Source of the DNA: UBA2965 sp036526135 | Lineage (GTDB): Bacteria > Pseudomonadota > Gammaproteobacteria > Pseudomonadales > Azotimanducaceae | Length of the DNA: 64,000 bases | Reading direction: 5' to 3' | Assembly: GCA_036526135.1 (NCBI GenBank) | Contig: DATCZA010000017.1 | Span: forward strand, 124,001 to 188,000 | Part shown: positions 25,180 through 33,304 of the stretch, piece by piece | Layout: every line of letters begins with the position of its first letter | How positions within the stretch are numbered: the first letter of the stretch is position 1 | Position numbers and translations under genes: made by a program | Notes under the pieces: generated by a model | The model's input: the letters and a program-made list of their open reading frames with translations, nothing else | What the model was told of the DNA's origin: nothing | Databases searched by the model: none

Positions 25180-26013
25180 TCAGCCCCGCGTTTCGCCCCC
25201 TCCACGCAAGCGGGGCCAGAACAGAAGCAGAATACCAATGATGACCATCGGTATCGAGAGCCGCTGGCCCATGGTCAGCCACTCCAGCGCTTCGAACTGG
25301 AGGTGGGCATCCGGCTGGCGGAAGAACTCGGTGACGAACCTCAAAACCCCGTAGCCGATCAGAAAGGTGCCCGACACCACCCCCGTCCTGCTGGACCGCC
25401 CGGAGACCAACCACACCAGAGCGAACAGCACGACGCCCTCGGCAAAGGCCTGGTAAAGCGGCGAAGGGTGGCGTGCAAAGGCCTCCCACTGTCCTGTGCA
25501 CAGCGGGTTGATGCTGCGGATGGACTCCGCCGAGCAGGGATAGATCACGCCGAAGACGGAGTCCGTGGCGCGACCGGGCAGCTCGGTGTTGGCGAAGTTG
25601 CCCAGACGTCCGAATCCCAGACCGACGGGCACCAGCGGCGCCACGAAGTCGCTGACCTGCAGGAAGCTCCGGTGCGTCCGGTTCCCGAACCACCACAGCG
25701 CGATCAGGGTGCCCAGCAGCCCGCCGTGGAACGACATCCCGCCGTCCCAGATGCGGATCAAAAAGAGCGGGTCCCGGATCAGCTCCTCGAACCCGTAGAA
25801 CAGCACGTACCCGAAGCGGCCCCCCAGCACGGCGCCCACCGCGCCGTAAAAGACGATGTCGGCCACCTCCTCCCGAGTCCACCCCTTCGCCGGCGCCCGC
25901 ACGACCCCGAGCCACCAGCACATGGCAAAGGCGCAGAGGTAAGCCACCCCGTACCAGCGGATGGCCAGGGGCCCGATGGCGAAGATGACGGGGTCGATGT
26001 CAGGATAGTGCAG
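25180..26013 (-). CDS. lgt: Prolipoprotein diacylglyceryl transferase
   Basis: Transfers diacylglycerol to the lipobox cysteine of prolipoproteins; integral inner-membrane enzyme with about seven helices. Seen: the Lgt signature GLGFGRLGNFANTELPGR, the HGGLLG motif and RHPSPLYQAF. The first ATG in frame (25947) would delete the conserved N-terminus; the frame upstream reads LHYPDIDPVIFAIGPLAIRWYG, the normal Lgt start, beginning with CTG at 26013 behind a perfect GGAGG (26019-26023) with five-base spacing. I therefore call a CTG start, 277 residues. Confidence 0.9.
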   Translation of the reverse strand: MHYPDIDPVIFAIGPLAIRWYGVAYLCAFAMCWWLGVVRAPAKGWTREEVADIVFYGAVGAVLGGRFGYVLFYGFEELIRDPLFLIRIWDGGMSFHGGLLGTLIALWWFGNRTHRSFLQVSDFVAPLVPVGLGFGRLGNFANTELPGRATDSVFGVIYPCSAESIRSINPLCTGQWEAFARHPSPLYQAFAEGVVLFALVWLVSGRSSRTGVVSGTFLIGYGVLRFVTEFFRQPDAHLQFEALEWLTMGQRLSIPMVIIGILLLFWPRLRGGGETRG

Positions 26014-26018
26014 GACAA

Positions 26019-26023
26019 CCTCC
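26019..26023 (-). promoter_or_regulatory. Shine-Dalgarno that decides the lgt start
   Basis: GGAGG on the minus strand, five bases before CTG at 26013. No ATG, GTG or TTG lies at usable spacing from it in the lgt frame, so it supports the non-standard CTG start. Confidence 0.6.
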
Positions 26024-26035
26024 GCAGGCCGGGTC

Positions 26036-26044
26036 TGTTACACT
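26036..26044 (+). promoter_or_regulatory. Extended -10 promoter element
   Basis: TGTTACACT (TG-n-TACACT) about 50 bp before the NRDE gene at 26096, in the divergent gap with lgt. Confidence 0.35.
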
Positions 26045-26095
26045 GAAATTTCTTGCCACGCCGTTCCATTCCGACCAGCAGCCGCGCGAAAGAGC

Positions 26096-26842
26096 ATGTG
26101 TCTCGTCTTAATCGCCTACCAGCCCGAGTCGCCCTTTCCCCTGGTCGTAGCGGCCAACCGTGACGAACTATACGCGCGACCCGCGCGCAGCGCACATTAT
26201 TGGGCCGACAGGCCCCATCTTCTGGCCGGCCGGGACGATAGCGCCGGCGGCACCTGGCTCGGCGTCACACGAGGCGGCCGCTTCGCCACGGTCACCAACT
26301 TCGCCGAGGAAGTAGCCGAGGACGCGCCCCGCTCCCGCGGCGAGCTGCCGACCGCCTTTCTTGACAGCGACGTCTCGGCACACGACTACGCACACCACCT
26401 CGACGGGCCCAGCTACCGCGGCTTCAACCTGCTCGTCTGGGACGGGGACGCCCTGGTCTACACCTCCAACCGGGGCACCACCCAGGATCTGGCGCCTGGC
26501 ATCTACGGCCTGGCGAACGCGGAGCTCGGGGCGACCTGGCCGAAGGTGACGAGCGGGGTCGGTGCGCTCCGGCGAACGCTCAGCTCGGGCCCGACGGTCG
26601 ACGACTTGCTTGGCCTGCTGCAGGACGATACCCAGCCACCGGATTCGGAGCTGCCGAGCCGGGGGCGCACGATCGAGCTCGAACGACAGGTAGCCCCGAG
26701 ATTCATCCGGGGTGATGACTACGGAACCAGAGCGAGCACGGCCGTCATCATCGGCGCGGACGGCATCCGCTTCGCCGAGCAGGAGTTTGGTCCCCAGGGC
26801 GTGCCCGGCAGGCGCTCGGACTTCGAGGTCGCGCGTGCGTGA
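26096..26842 (+). CDS. NRDE (TANGO2-like) family protein
   Basis: 248 residues. Starts with MCLVLIAYQ, so a cysteine follows the initiator methionine as in Ntn-type hydrolase folds, and carries the defining AANRDE motif at about residues 23-28, plus GGTWLGVTRGGRFATVTNF. The family (human TANGO2 included) has been linked to heme and lipid handling but the bacterial role is unsettled. Divergent from lgt; convergent with ptsP with an eight-base gap. Confidence 0.9.
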   Translation: MCLVLIAYQPESPFPLVVAANRDELYARPARSAHYWADRPHLLAGRDDSAGGTWLGVTRGGRFATVTNFAEEVAEDAPRSRGELPTAFLDSDVSAHDYAHHLDGPSYRGFNLLVWDGDALVYTSNRGTTQDLAPGIYGLANAELGATWPKVTSGVGALRRTLSSGPTVDDLLGLLQDDTQPPDSELPSRGRTIELERQVAPRFIRGDDYGTRASTAVIIGADGIRFAEQEFGPQGVPGRRSDFEVARA

Positions 26843-26850
26843 GGTGCGTG

Positions 26851-29136
26851 TCAGTGATGGTAGCTGGGAACGACCCGGCCCAGGCCCGAGTCGATCAGCC
26901 AGTCCTGCATGAACTGCTGAATCTCCTCAGCGGTATCCATGTGCAGGACGTTGACCAGCATGCGACGGGCATCTGAGCGTTTGACGTTGCGCAGGGTCCA
27001 TTTCACTTTCGGCAGGTTGGTGGCGTTCATGGACAGCGCGTCGTAGCCCATCGCCATCAGCAGCACCGCTCCGGCCGGGGTGCCCGCCAGCTCTCCGCAG
27101 ATGCCCACGACCTTCTCTTCGGCGTGAGCCGCCCGGGCCACCTCCCGAAGCGCTTGCAGAACCGCCGGATGCATCTCCTTGTAAAGCTGGGCGACCCGTG
27201 GGTTGTTGCGGTCGACGGCAAGCATGTACTGGGTCAGATCGTTCGATCCTACTGCCAGGAAGTCCACCATACGGGCCAGCTGGCGCGCCTGGTATACGGC
27301 GGCGGGCACCTCGATCATCACCCCCACCAGGGGTTGCTTCACCACGATCCCCTCTTCGATGACCTCCACGTAGGCCCTCTCCACCAGCGCCTTGGCTTCC
27401 TCGACCTCGGAGAGCGAGGAGACCATGGGCAGCATGATCCGCAGCAGGCATTCCAGGCCGGCGTTCGCCTTGATCATGGCGCGAACCTGCACCAGGAAGA
27501 TTTCCGGGTGGTCCAGCGTGACCCGGATGCCTCGCCAGCCGAGGAAAGGGTTGTCCTCGTGGATGGGGAAGTAGGGCAGCGATTTGTCCCCACCCACATC
27601 CAGCGTGCGCATGGTCACGGGGCGCGGATCGAAAGCCTCCATGTGTTCCCGGTAAATGGCACGCTGCTCCTCCTCGCTGGGGAAGCGCTCCTTCTCCATG
27701 AAGGGCACCTCGGTGCGGAACAGGCCGATCCCCTCCGCGCCGCGGTCCAGAGAGCGGGTGATGTCACCGGTGAGCCCGATGTTGACCCAAAGCCCCACCG
27801 GCCAGCCGTCCTTGGTGACGCTGGGCAGCTCCCGCAGGTCCTCGAGCTCCTCGGCGAACTCGCGCTCTTCCGCGATGAGCTGGAGATACTGGCCGGCCAG
27901 GGCCAGCGAAGGGTTGGTGAAAACCTCGCCGTAGAAACCGTCTACGACGACGGAAATGTTCTCCATGCTGAAGATCGGCAGATCCATGGCCCCCATGACC
28001 GCCGGGATGCCCAGGGCCCGCGCCAGAATCGCCACGTGGGAGTTGCTCGAGCCTCGCACGGATACGATGCCCTTGAGCTTTTCCGGTGGGATGTTGGCCA
28101 GCATGCTGGGGGTGATTTCGTGGCCGACCAGGATGGTGTCGTCGGGGAAATAGGTCTTCCGCGAGCGGATGTCCTGAAGATAGGCGAGCACCCGCATACC
28201 CAGATCCCTGACATCGGCTCCGCGCTCGCGCAGATAAGGGTCCTCCATGGCTTCGAAGCGGCGGACGTGCTCGCGAATCACCTGCTTGAGGGCGCCTTGT
28301 GCCCACTGTCCACGATTGATGCGATCGCGCACGTCACCGGCGAGCGCGTTGTCGTCGAGCATGTGGAGGTAGGCATCGAAGAGCGCAAGCTCCTCGGGAG
28401 GCAGGCTCTGAGCGAACTGCTCGCTTATCCTCCGGATGTCGTCGCGCACCGCGTTGACGGCTCGGTCGAGCACCATGAGCTCGGTGCGAACATCCTCGGC
28501 AATGCGTTCGGGCACCGCTTCCAGGCTCGCCGTCGGGTGCATGACGACCGCGGTGCCTAGACTGATTCCCGGAGCACCAGGGACGCCCTTGTAAAGAGCG
28601 TCCTCCCGGGCGATGGGCTCGACCGAGCTGTCCTCCAGGAGCTGCTGAATCTCGCCGGTGGCCTCGTGGTGAGCGATCACCGTCGCCAGCTGGGCGGCGA
28701 GCGTGACCAGAAAGGCCTCCTCGCTCTCGTCGAACCGGCGCGCATCGCGCTCCTGGACCACCAGCACCCCGAGCACCCGGCGGTTGGCAATGACGGGCAC
28801 GCCGAGGAACGCGTTGAACGCCTCCTCGCCGATCTCCGGCACCAGGTAAAAGCGGGGATGGTGGGTGGCGTCGCTGAGGTTGATGGGTTCCGCCCGTTCC
28901 GCGACCAGCGTCACCAATCCCTGGTTCAGGCCGAGGGAAAGCTTGTCGACCGCGTCGGTATTGAGCCCCTCGTTGGCCACCAGCACGTAGCTGTCGCCTT
29001 CGGGGTTGAGCAGGTAAGCGGAGCAGACCTCGGTGCCGAGCGCCTCTCGAACTTCGCCCACCAGCAGGCTCAGCGCCTCCTTGAACGAGCTGGATTCCTC
29101 GACTCCATGGACGATCCGCCGCAGCGTGGTCAGCAT
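26851..29136 (-). CDS. ptsP: PEP-protein phosphotransferase PtsP (enzyme I-Ntr)
   Basis: First enzyme of the nitrogen-related PTS: takes phosphate from PEP and passes it to NPr and then PtsN. 761 residues. An N-terminal GAF domain (about 1-160) precedes the enzyme I body with the phosphorylated histidine H367 in GSSNSHVAILARALGIPA, and the PEP-binding C-terminal barrel (GLFRTEVPFM, FLAVGSNDLTQYMLA, GICGEL). Overlaps the end of rppH by seven bases, the conserved rppH-ptsP pair. NPr and PtsN genes are not in this window. Confidence 0.95.
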   Translation of the reverse strand: MLTTLRRIVHGVEESSSFKEALSLLVGEVREALGTEVCSAYLLNPEGDSYVLVANEGLNTDAVDKLSLGLNQGLVTLVAERAEPINLSDATHHPRFYLVPEIGEEAFNAFLGVPVIANRRVLGVLVVQERDARRFDESEEAFLVTLAAQLATVIAHHEATGEIQQLLEDSSVEPIAREDALYKGVPGAPGISLGTAVVMHPTASLEAVPERIAEDVRTELMVLDRAVNAVRDDIRRISEQFAQSLPPEELALFDAYLHMLDDNALAGDVRDRINRGQWAQGALKQVIREHVRRFEAMEDPYLRERGADVRDLGMRVLAYLQDIRSRKTYFPDDTILVGHEITPSMLANIPPEKLKGIVSVRGSSNSHVAILARALGIPAVMGAMDLPIFSMENISVVVDGFYGEVFTNPSLALAGQYLQLIAEEREFAEELEDLRELPSVTKDGWPVGLWVNIGLTGDITRSLDRGAEGIGLFRTEVPFMEKERFPSEEEQRAIYREHMEAFDPRPVTMRTLDVGGDKSLPYFPIHEDNPFLGWRGIRVTLDHPEIFLVQVRAMIKANAGLECLLRIMLPMVSSLSEVEEAKALVERAYVEVIEEGIVVKQPLVGVMIEVPAAVYQARQLARMVDFLAVGSNDLTQYMLAVDRNNPRVAQLYKEMHPAVLQALREVARAAHAEEKVVGICGELAGTPAGAVLLMAMGYDALSMNATNLPKVKWTLRNVKRSDARRMLVNVLHMDTAEEIQQFMQDWLIDSGLGRVVPSYHH

Positions 29137-29627
29137 GGGCTGGCCACATCCTCAACGGGCAGATGCGGCGCAAGCTCCTTGAGCGCGGCGCGGTAGACGT
29201 CACGCTTGAAGCTGACGACCTGATCCAACGGGTACCAGTAGCTCACCCAACGCCAGGAATCGAACTCGGGCTTGGCGCTCCCGTCCATCTGCACGCGCGC
29301 GTCGTCGCCCAGCATTCGAAGCAGAAACCACTTCTGCTTCTGCCCCTGGAAACCGGGGCTGGAGTTGTAACGACGCATCCTGCGCGGCAGCCGGTAGCGG
29401 AGCCAGCCGCGGGTGCTTGCCAGCACCTCGACGTCGTCCGCCACGAGGCCCACTTCCTCGAACAGCTCGCGAAAAAGCGCGGCTTGTACTGACTCGTTCT
29501 CACGGATGCCGCCTTGCGGAAACTGCCAGGCGTCCTGGCCGCCAACCCGGCGGGCCCAAAGCACCTGGCCAATGCTGTTCGACAGAACGATTCCGACGTT
29601 TGGGCGGAAACCATCCGCATCAACCAT
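29130..29627 (-). CDS. rppH: RNA pyrophosphohydrolase
   Basis: Nudix enzyme that removes 5' pyrophosphate from mRNA and starts RNase E decay. 165 residues from the ATG at 29627, preceded by AGAGGA at six bases; this gives the standard N-terminus MVDADGFRPNVGIV. The Nudix box is GGIRENESVQAALFRELFEEVGL. Also conserved: WQFPQGG and WLRYRLPRRM. A second ATG two codons upstream is possible but has poorer spacing. Divergent from the YyaL-type gene. Confidence 0.95.
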   Translation of the reverse strand: MVDADGFRPNVGIVLSNSIGQVLWARRVGGQDAWQFPQGGIRENESVQAALFRELFEEVGLVADDVEVLASTRGWLRYRLPRRMRRYNSSPGFQGQKQKWFLLRMLGDDARVQMDGSAKPEFDSWRWVSYWYPLDQVVSFKRDVYRAALKELAPHLPVEDVASPC

Positions 29628-29732
29628 CGGCATTCCTCTGAATTTCCCTCGATTGAACCTCAATATGGGCCGAATTACCAACTGCGGCCCCGACGGGCCG
29701 ACCGAGTTGACCCGGTCGTGTTCCGTGTCAGG

Positions 29733-31844
29733 ATGCTGACCCTGCACAGCCGAAAAGAGCCTCGAACCTTGAGCAACCGCCTGGCCGACGAGACAAGCCC
29801 CTACCTGCGGCAACACGCCGATAACCCGGTAGATTGGCACCCCTGGGATGAAGCCGCGCTCGCGTTGGCCAGCGAGCAGCAGAAACCCATCCTGCTCTCC
29901 ATCGGCTACTCGGCCTGTCACTGGTGCCACGTGATGGCCCACGAATCCTTCGAGGACCCGGCCACTGCCCGGGTCATGAACGAGCACTTCGTCAACATCA
30001 AGGTGGACCGGGAGGAGAGGCCCGATCTGGACAAGGTCTACCAGCTCGCCCATCAGCTCCTCACCCAACAGGGTGGCGGCTGGCCGCTGACCATGTTTCT
30101 GGACCCCGACACGAGGCTGCCATTCTTCGGCGGCACCTATTTCCCGAAAACGCCCCGCTATCAGCTGCCCGGATTCGTCGATCTTCTGCTGAGGATCGCC
30201 GAGACGTTTGCCAGCCAGCGCGACGAGCTGAGAGATCACGGCACGCGGGTCGCCGACGTGCTCGGCCGGCTGGCAGGCGGAGATTCACAGGCCGGCGAGC
30301 TCGGTGACGCCGAGCTGCTGGCGGCTGCCAGAGAGCAGCTCGGCGCGCAGGCCGACGAGGATGAGGGCGGGTTCGGCGGGGCACCCAAATTTCCCATGCC
30401 GGAGACCGTGACCTACCTGCTGCGCCACTGGGCCTACGCCCAGAGGTCGGGCGAGGCGGACCGGCAGGGGCTAGAGTTCGTCATGACCACCCTGACGCGC
30501 ATGGCGCGAGGCGGGATATACGACCACCTGGGCGGCGGCTTCTGCCGCTACGCCACGGACCGTCGCTGGATGATTCCTCACTTCGAGAAGATGCTTTACG
30601 ACAATGGCCAACTCCTGGCTCTCTACAGCGACGCGCTTGCCATTGGTCCCGACGAGCTCTTCTCCCAGGCGGTGAGCGATACCGCCGACTGGCTCCTGCG
30701 CGAGATGCGTCACCCCCAGGGCGGCTTCTACGCCGCGCTGGACGCGGACTCCGAGGGCGAGGAGGGGAAGTTCTACCTGTGGCGGCGCGACCAGGTGAAA
30801 CGGCTGCTCGACGAGGACGAGTATCTGGTCGTCGAAACGCTCTACGGCCTGGACAAACCGGCCAACTTCGAGGGCAAGTGGAATCTGCACCGATACGATG
30901 CCTGGCGCTCGGTGGTCGAGCGACTGTCCATGGATCGCGCCGCTGCGAACGACCTGCTGGCCAGCGCGCGCCGCAAGATGCTGGCAGCCCGGGAGCTGCG
31001 GGTTCGCCCCGGCCTCGACGACAAGGTGCTCACCGCCTGGAACGGCCTGGCCATCAAGGGCCTGGCCAGGGCCGGGTCACGCCTGGGGCAGTCGCGATGG
31101 CTCGATGCGGCCGCTCAGGCGGCCGATTTCGCGCGCGCCCGGCTCTGGCGGGACGGCATGCTCTACGCGACCTGGCAGGGGGCGCCCCGCTATCCGGCCT
31201 ACCTGGACGACTACGCCAACCTGCTCGACGGCCTGATTGCCCTTCTTGGGGCGCGGTGGCGCGAAGAGGACGCCGCCTTCGCCTGCAAGCTGGCTGACGG
31301 TGCCCTGGAGCGGTTCTACGATGCCGACAGGGGCGGCTTTTTCTTTACCGCCCACCAGCACGAGACCCTGATTCATCGGCCAAAGCCCACCATGGACGAC
31401 GCGCTGCCGCCGGGCAACGGCGTGATGGTTCAGGCGCTCACGGCGCTGGGCCACCTTTTCGGAGAGACGCGCTACCTCGAGGCTGCGGCGGCCACTCTGG
31501 CGTGGGCGCGCGCGGCCATGGAGCAGTATCCGGCCGGCCACTGCTGTCTGCTCTCGGGCCTGCAAGACGAGATCATGCCCCCGGAGCTCGTCGTCGTCCG
31601 CGGTGCCGCCGCGACGTTTCCCGACTGGCGCCGGGCCGCGGTGTCGGGATACACGCCATGGCGGGCCGTCTACTGCATACCCTTTGAGGGCGTCAGCACG
31701 CTGCCCGCCTACCTTCCCGGACCCGTGAGCGACGATCCGCACAGCCAGACGGTGGCATACGTGTGCAGCGGGCTGTCCTGCTCGCTGCCCATCGGCACGC
31801 CGGAGGATCTCGGCGAAGCGTTGAGATCCCGGCCCCGTGTCTAG
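29733..31844 (+). CDS. YyaL-type thioredoxin-domain / glycosidase-like protein (DUF255)
   Basis: 703 residues from the ATG at 29733; a TTG at 29769 (MSNRLADETSPYL) matches the usual family start and may be the true one. The N-terminal spermatogenesis-associated protein 20 / DUF255 thioredoxin-like domain has SACHWCHVMAHESFEDP with the CHWC pair. The remaining 500 residues form an alpha/alpha-barrel like glycoside hydrolases (DGKVLTAWNGLAIKGLARAG-like region and PPGNGVM). Enzymatic role unknown. Its TAG overlaps the opposite-strand gcvPB stop in CTAG. Confidence 0.88.
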   Translation: MLTLHSRKEPRTLSNRLADETSPYLRQHADNPVDWHPWDEAALALASEQQKPILLSIGYSACHWCHVMAHESFEDPATARVMNEHFVNIKVDREERPDLDKVYQLAHQLLTQQGGGWPLTMFLDPDTRLPFFGGTYFPKTPRYQLPGFVDLLLRIAETFASQRDELRDHGTRVADVLGRLAGGDSQAGELGDAELLAAAREQLGAQADEDEGGFGGAPKFPMPETVTYLLRHWAYAQRSGEADRQGLEFVMTTLTRMARGGIYDHLGGGFCRYATDRRWMIPHFEKMLYDNGQLLALYSDALAIGPDELFSQAVSDTADWLLREMRHPQGGFYAALDADSEGEEGKFYLWRRDQVKRLLDEDEYLVVETLYGLDKPANFEGKWNLHRYDAWRSVVERLSMDRAAANDLLASARRKMLAARELRVRPGLDDKVLTAWNGLAIKGLARAGSRLGQSRWLDAAAQAADFARARLWRDGMLYATWQGAPRYPAYLDDYANLLDGLIALLGARWREEDAAFACKLADGALERFYDADRGGFFFTAHQHETLIHRPKPTMDDALPPGNGVMVQALTALGHLFGETRYLEAAAATLAWARAAMEQYPAGHCCLLSGLQDEIMPPELVVVRGAAATFPDWRRAAVSGYTPWRAVYCIPFEGVSTLPAYLPGPVSDDPHSQTVAYVCSGLSCSLPIGTPEDLGEALRSRPRV

Positions 31845-33304
31845 CCGCGCCAGGCCAGGTCCAGTTCGCGAGCGGCCTTGACGTCATCCAACCGCCTGAC
31901 GGGCAGATCGTAAGGCGCGCCTTTGACTTTTTCGGGATCGGCTTCGGCTTCGCGCTGAATCGCCACCAGGGCATCCACGAACGCGTCCAGCTCCGCCTTG
32001 GTCTCCGTCTCGGTGGGTTCGATCAGAAAGCACTCGGGTATCAGCAGCGGGAAATAGGTGGTCGGAGAGTGAATGCCGTAATCGAGGAGTCGCTTGGCGA
32101 AATCCATGGCCGTCACGTCCCGGCTGCGTGCCGACTCCGAAAAGGTCAAGATGAACTCATGGGTCGCCCGCCGGTCCGGATAGGCCAGCTCGAAGCCTGC
32201 ATCTTCAAGACGTCGCGCCAGGTAGTTGGCATTGAGCGTGGAGTACTCGCCCACCCGGTGCATGCCTTCCCGCCCGAGCATCAGCGCGTAAGCGAGGGCG
32301 CGCAGCAGAATTCCAGCATTGCCGGCGTAGGCCGACAGACGGCCGATGCTGTCGGGCAGCTCGGCGTCGGTTACCCACCGGTATGCGCCTTTTGCATCCT
32401 GGGCGACGAACGGCACCGGCAGGTAGGGCAGCAGCCGTTCGCCGACGCCCACCGGGCCGGCGCCCGGCCCGCCGCCGCCGTGGGGGGTCGCGAACGTCTT
32501 GTGCAGGTTCATGTGAAGCACGTCGAAGCCCATGGACCCCGGCTTCACCTTGCCGAGAATGGCGTTCAGGTTGGCTCCGTCGTAGTAGAGCAGGCCGCCG
32601 GCATCGTGCACCACCGCCGCGATGCTCTCGATGCCACGCTCAAAGACCCCGCAGGTGGACGGGTTGGTCATCATCAGCCCCGCCGTCTGGGGTCCTACCG
32701 CAAGCTTGAGGGCTTCGAGGTCGACGTCGCCCGAGGCGTTGACGGGCACTTCCGCTACCCGGTAGCCGCACATCGCCGCCGTCGCCGGGTTGGTGCCGTG
32801 GGCGGCGCTGGGCACCAGGATTTCGTTTCTTGCATGATCGCCCCGGGCCTCGTGATAGGCGCGGATCATGGCCACGCCGGCGAATTCGCCTTGTGCCCCG
32901 GCCATGGGGGTGAGGGACACTCCCTGCATGCCCGTGACGTCCTTGAGGATCTCTTGAAGCTCGTGCAGGCAGGCCATGAACCCCTGACTGGCCGAGTCCG
33001 GGGCAAGCGGGTGCCGGTTCAGGAAACCCGGCAGGCTGGCAGCGCGATGCGCGCCCCGCGGGTTGTACTTCATGGTGCATGAGCCGAGCGGATAGAAATT
33101 GGTATCGATGGAGAAATTCTTGCGCGACAGGTTGGTGTAGTGCCGCACCACCTGAAGCTCCGATACTTCGGGCAGGCCGGGAGCCCGCTCACGACGCAGG
33201 CTCGCGGGAATGTCGTCCATGGCTCCCGGCCGCTCGCTCAAGTGCTGAGCGGCGGCACCCCGGTTCTGCGCGCTGAGCTCGAATATCGTTCGCACATCGC
33301 TCAT
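31841..33304 (-). CDS. gcvPB: Glycine dehydrogenase (decarboxylating) subunit 2
   Basis: PLP-carrying half of the P-protein of the glycine cleavage system. 487 residues from the ATG at 33304, which overlaps the gcvPA stop (ATGA). The PLP lysine is in MNLHKTFATPHGGGGPG; the phosphate-binding Gly-rich and NPATAAMCGYR, TNPSTCGVFE regions are present. The usual gammaproteobacterial P-protein is a single chain; here it is split as in many other bacteria. Upstream in-frame sequence to 33583 overlaps gcvPA and is not the start. Confidence 0.94.
   Translation of the reverse strand: MSDVRTIFELSAQNRGAAAQHLSERPGAMDDIPASLRRERAPGLPEVSELQVVRHYTNLSRKNFSIDTNFYPLGSCTMKYNPRGAHRAASLPGFLNRHPLAPDSASQGFMACLHELQEILKDVTGMQGVSLTPMAGAQGEFAGVAMIRAYHEARGDHARNEILVPSAAHGTNPATAAMCGYRVAEVPVNASGDVDLEALKLAVGPQTAGLMMTNPSTCGVFERGIESIAAVVHDAGGLLYYDGANLNAILGKVKPGSMGFDVLHMNLHKTFATPHGGGGPGAGPVGVGERLLPYLPVPFVAQDAKGAYRWVTDAELPDSIGRLSAYAGNAGILLRALAYALMLGREGMHRVGEYSTLNANYLARRLEDAGFELAYPDRRATHEFILTFSESARSRDVTAMDFAKRLLDYGIHSPTTYFPLLIPECFLIEPTETETKAELDAFVDALVAIQREAEADPEKVKGAPYDLPVRRLDDVKAARELDLAWRG

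Noticed and set aside
23487..25241. 584-residue plus-strand open frame
   Set aside because: Antisense to the S9 peptidase, folA and thyA; spans three genes and has no recognisable domains.
27124..28560. 478-residue plus-strand open frame
   Set aside because: Antisense to ptsP; composition typical of a shadow frame.
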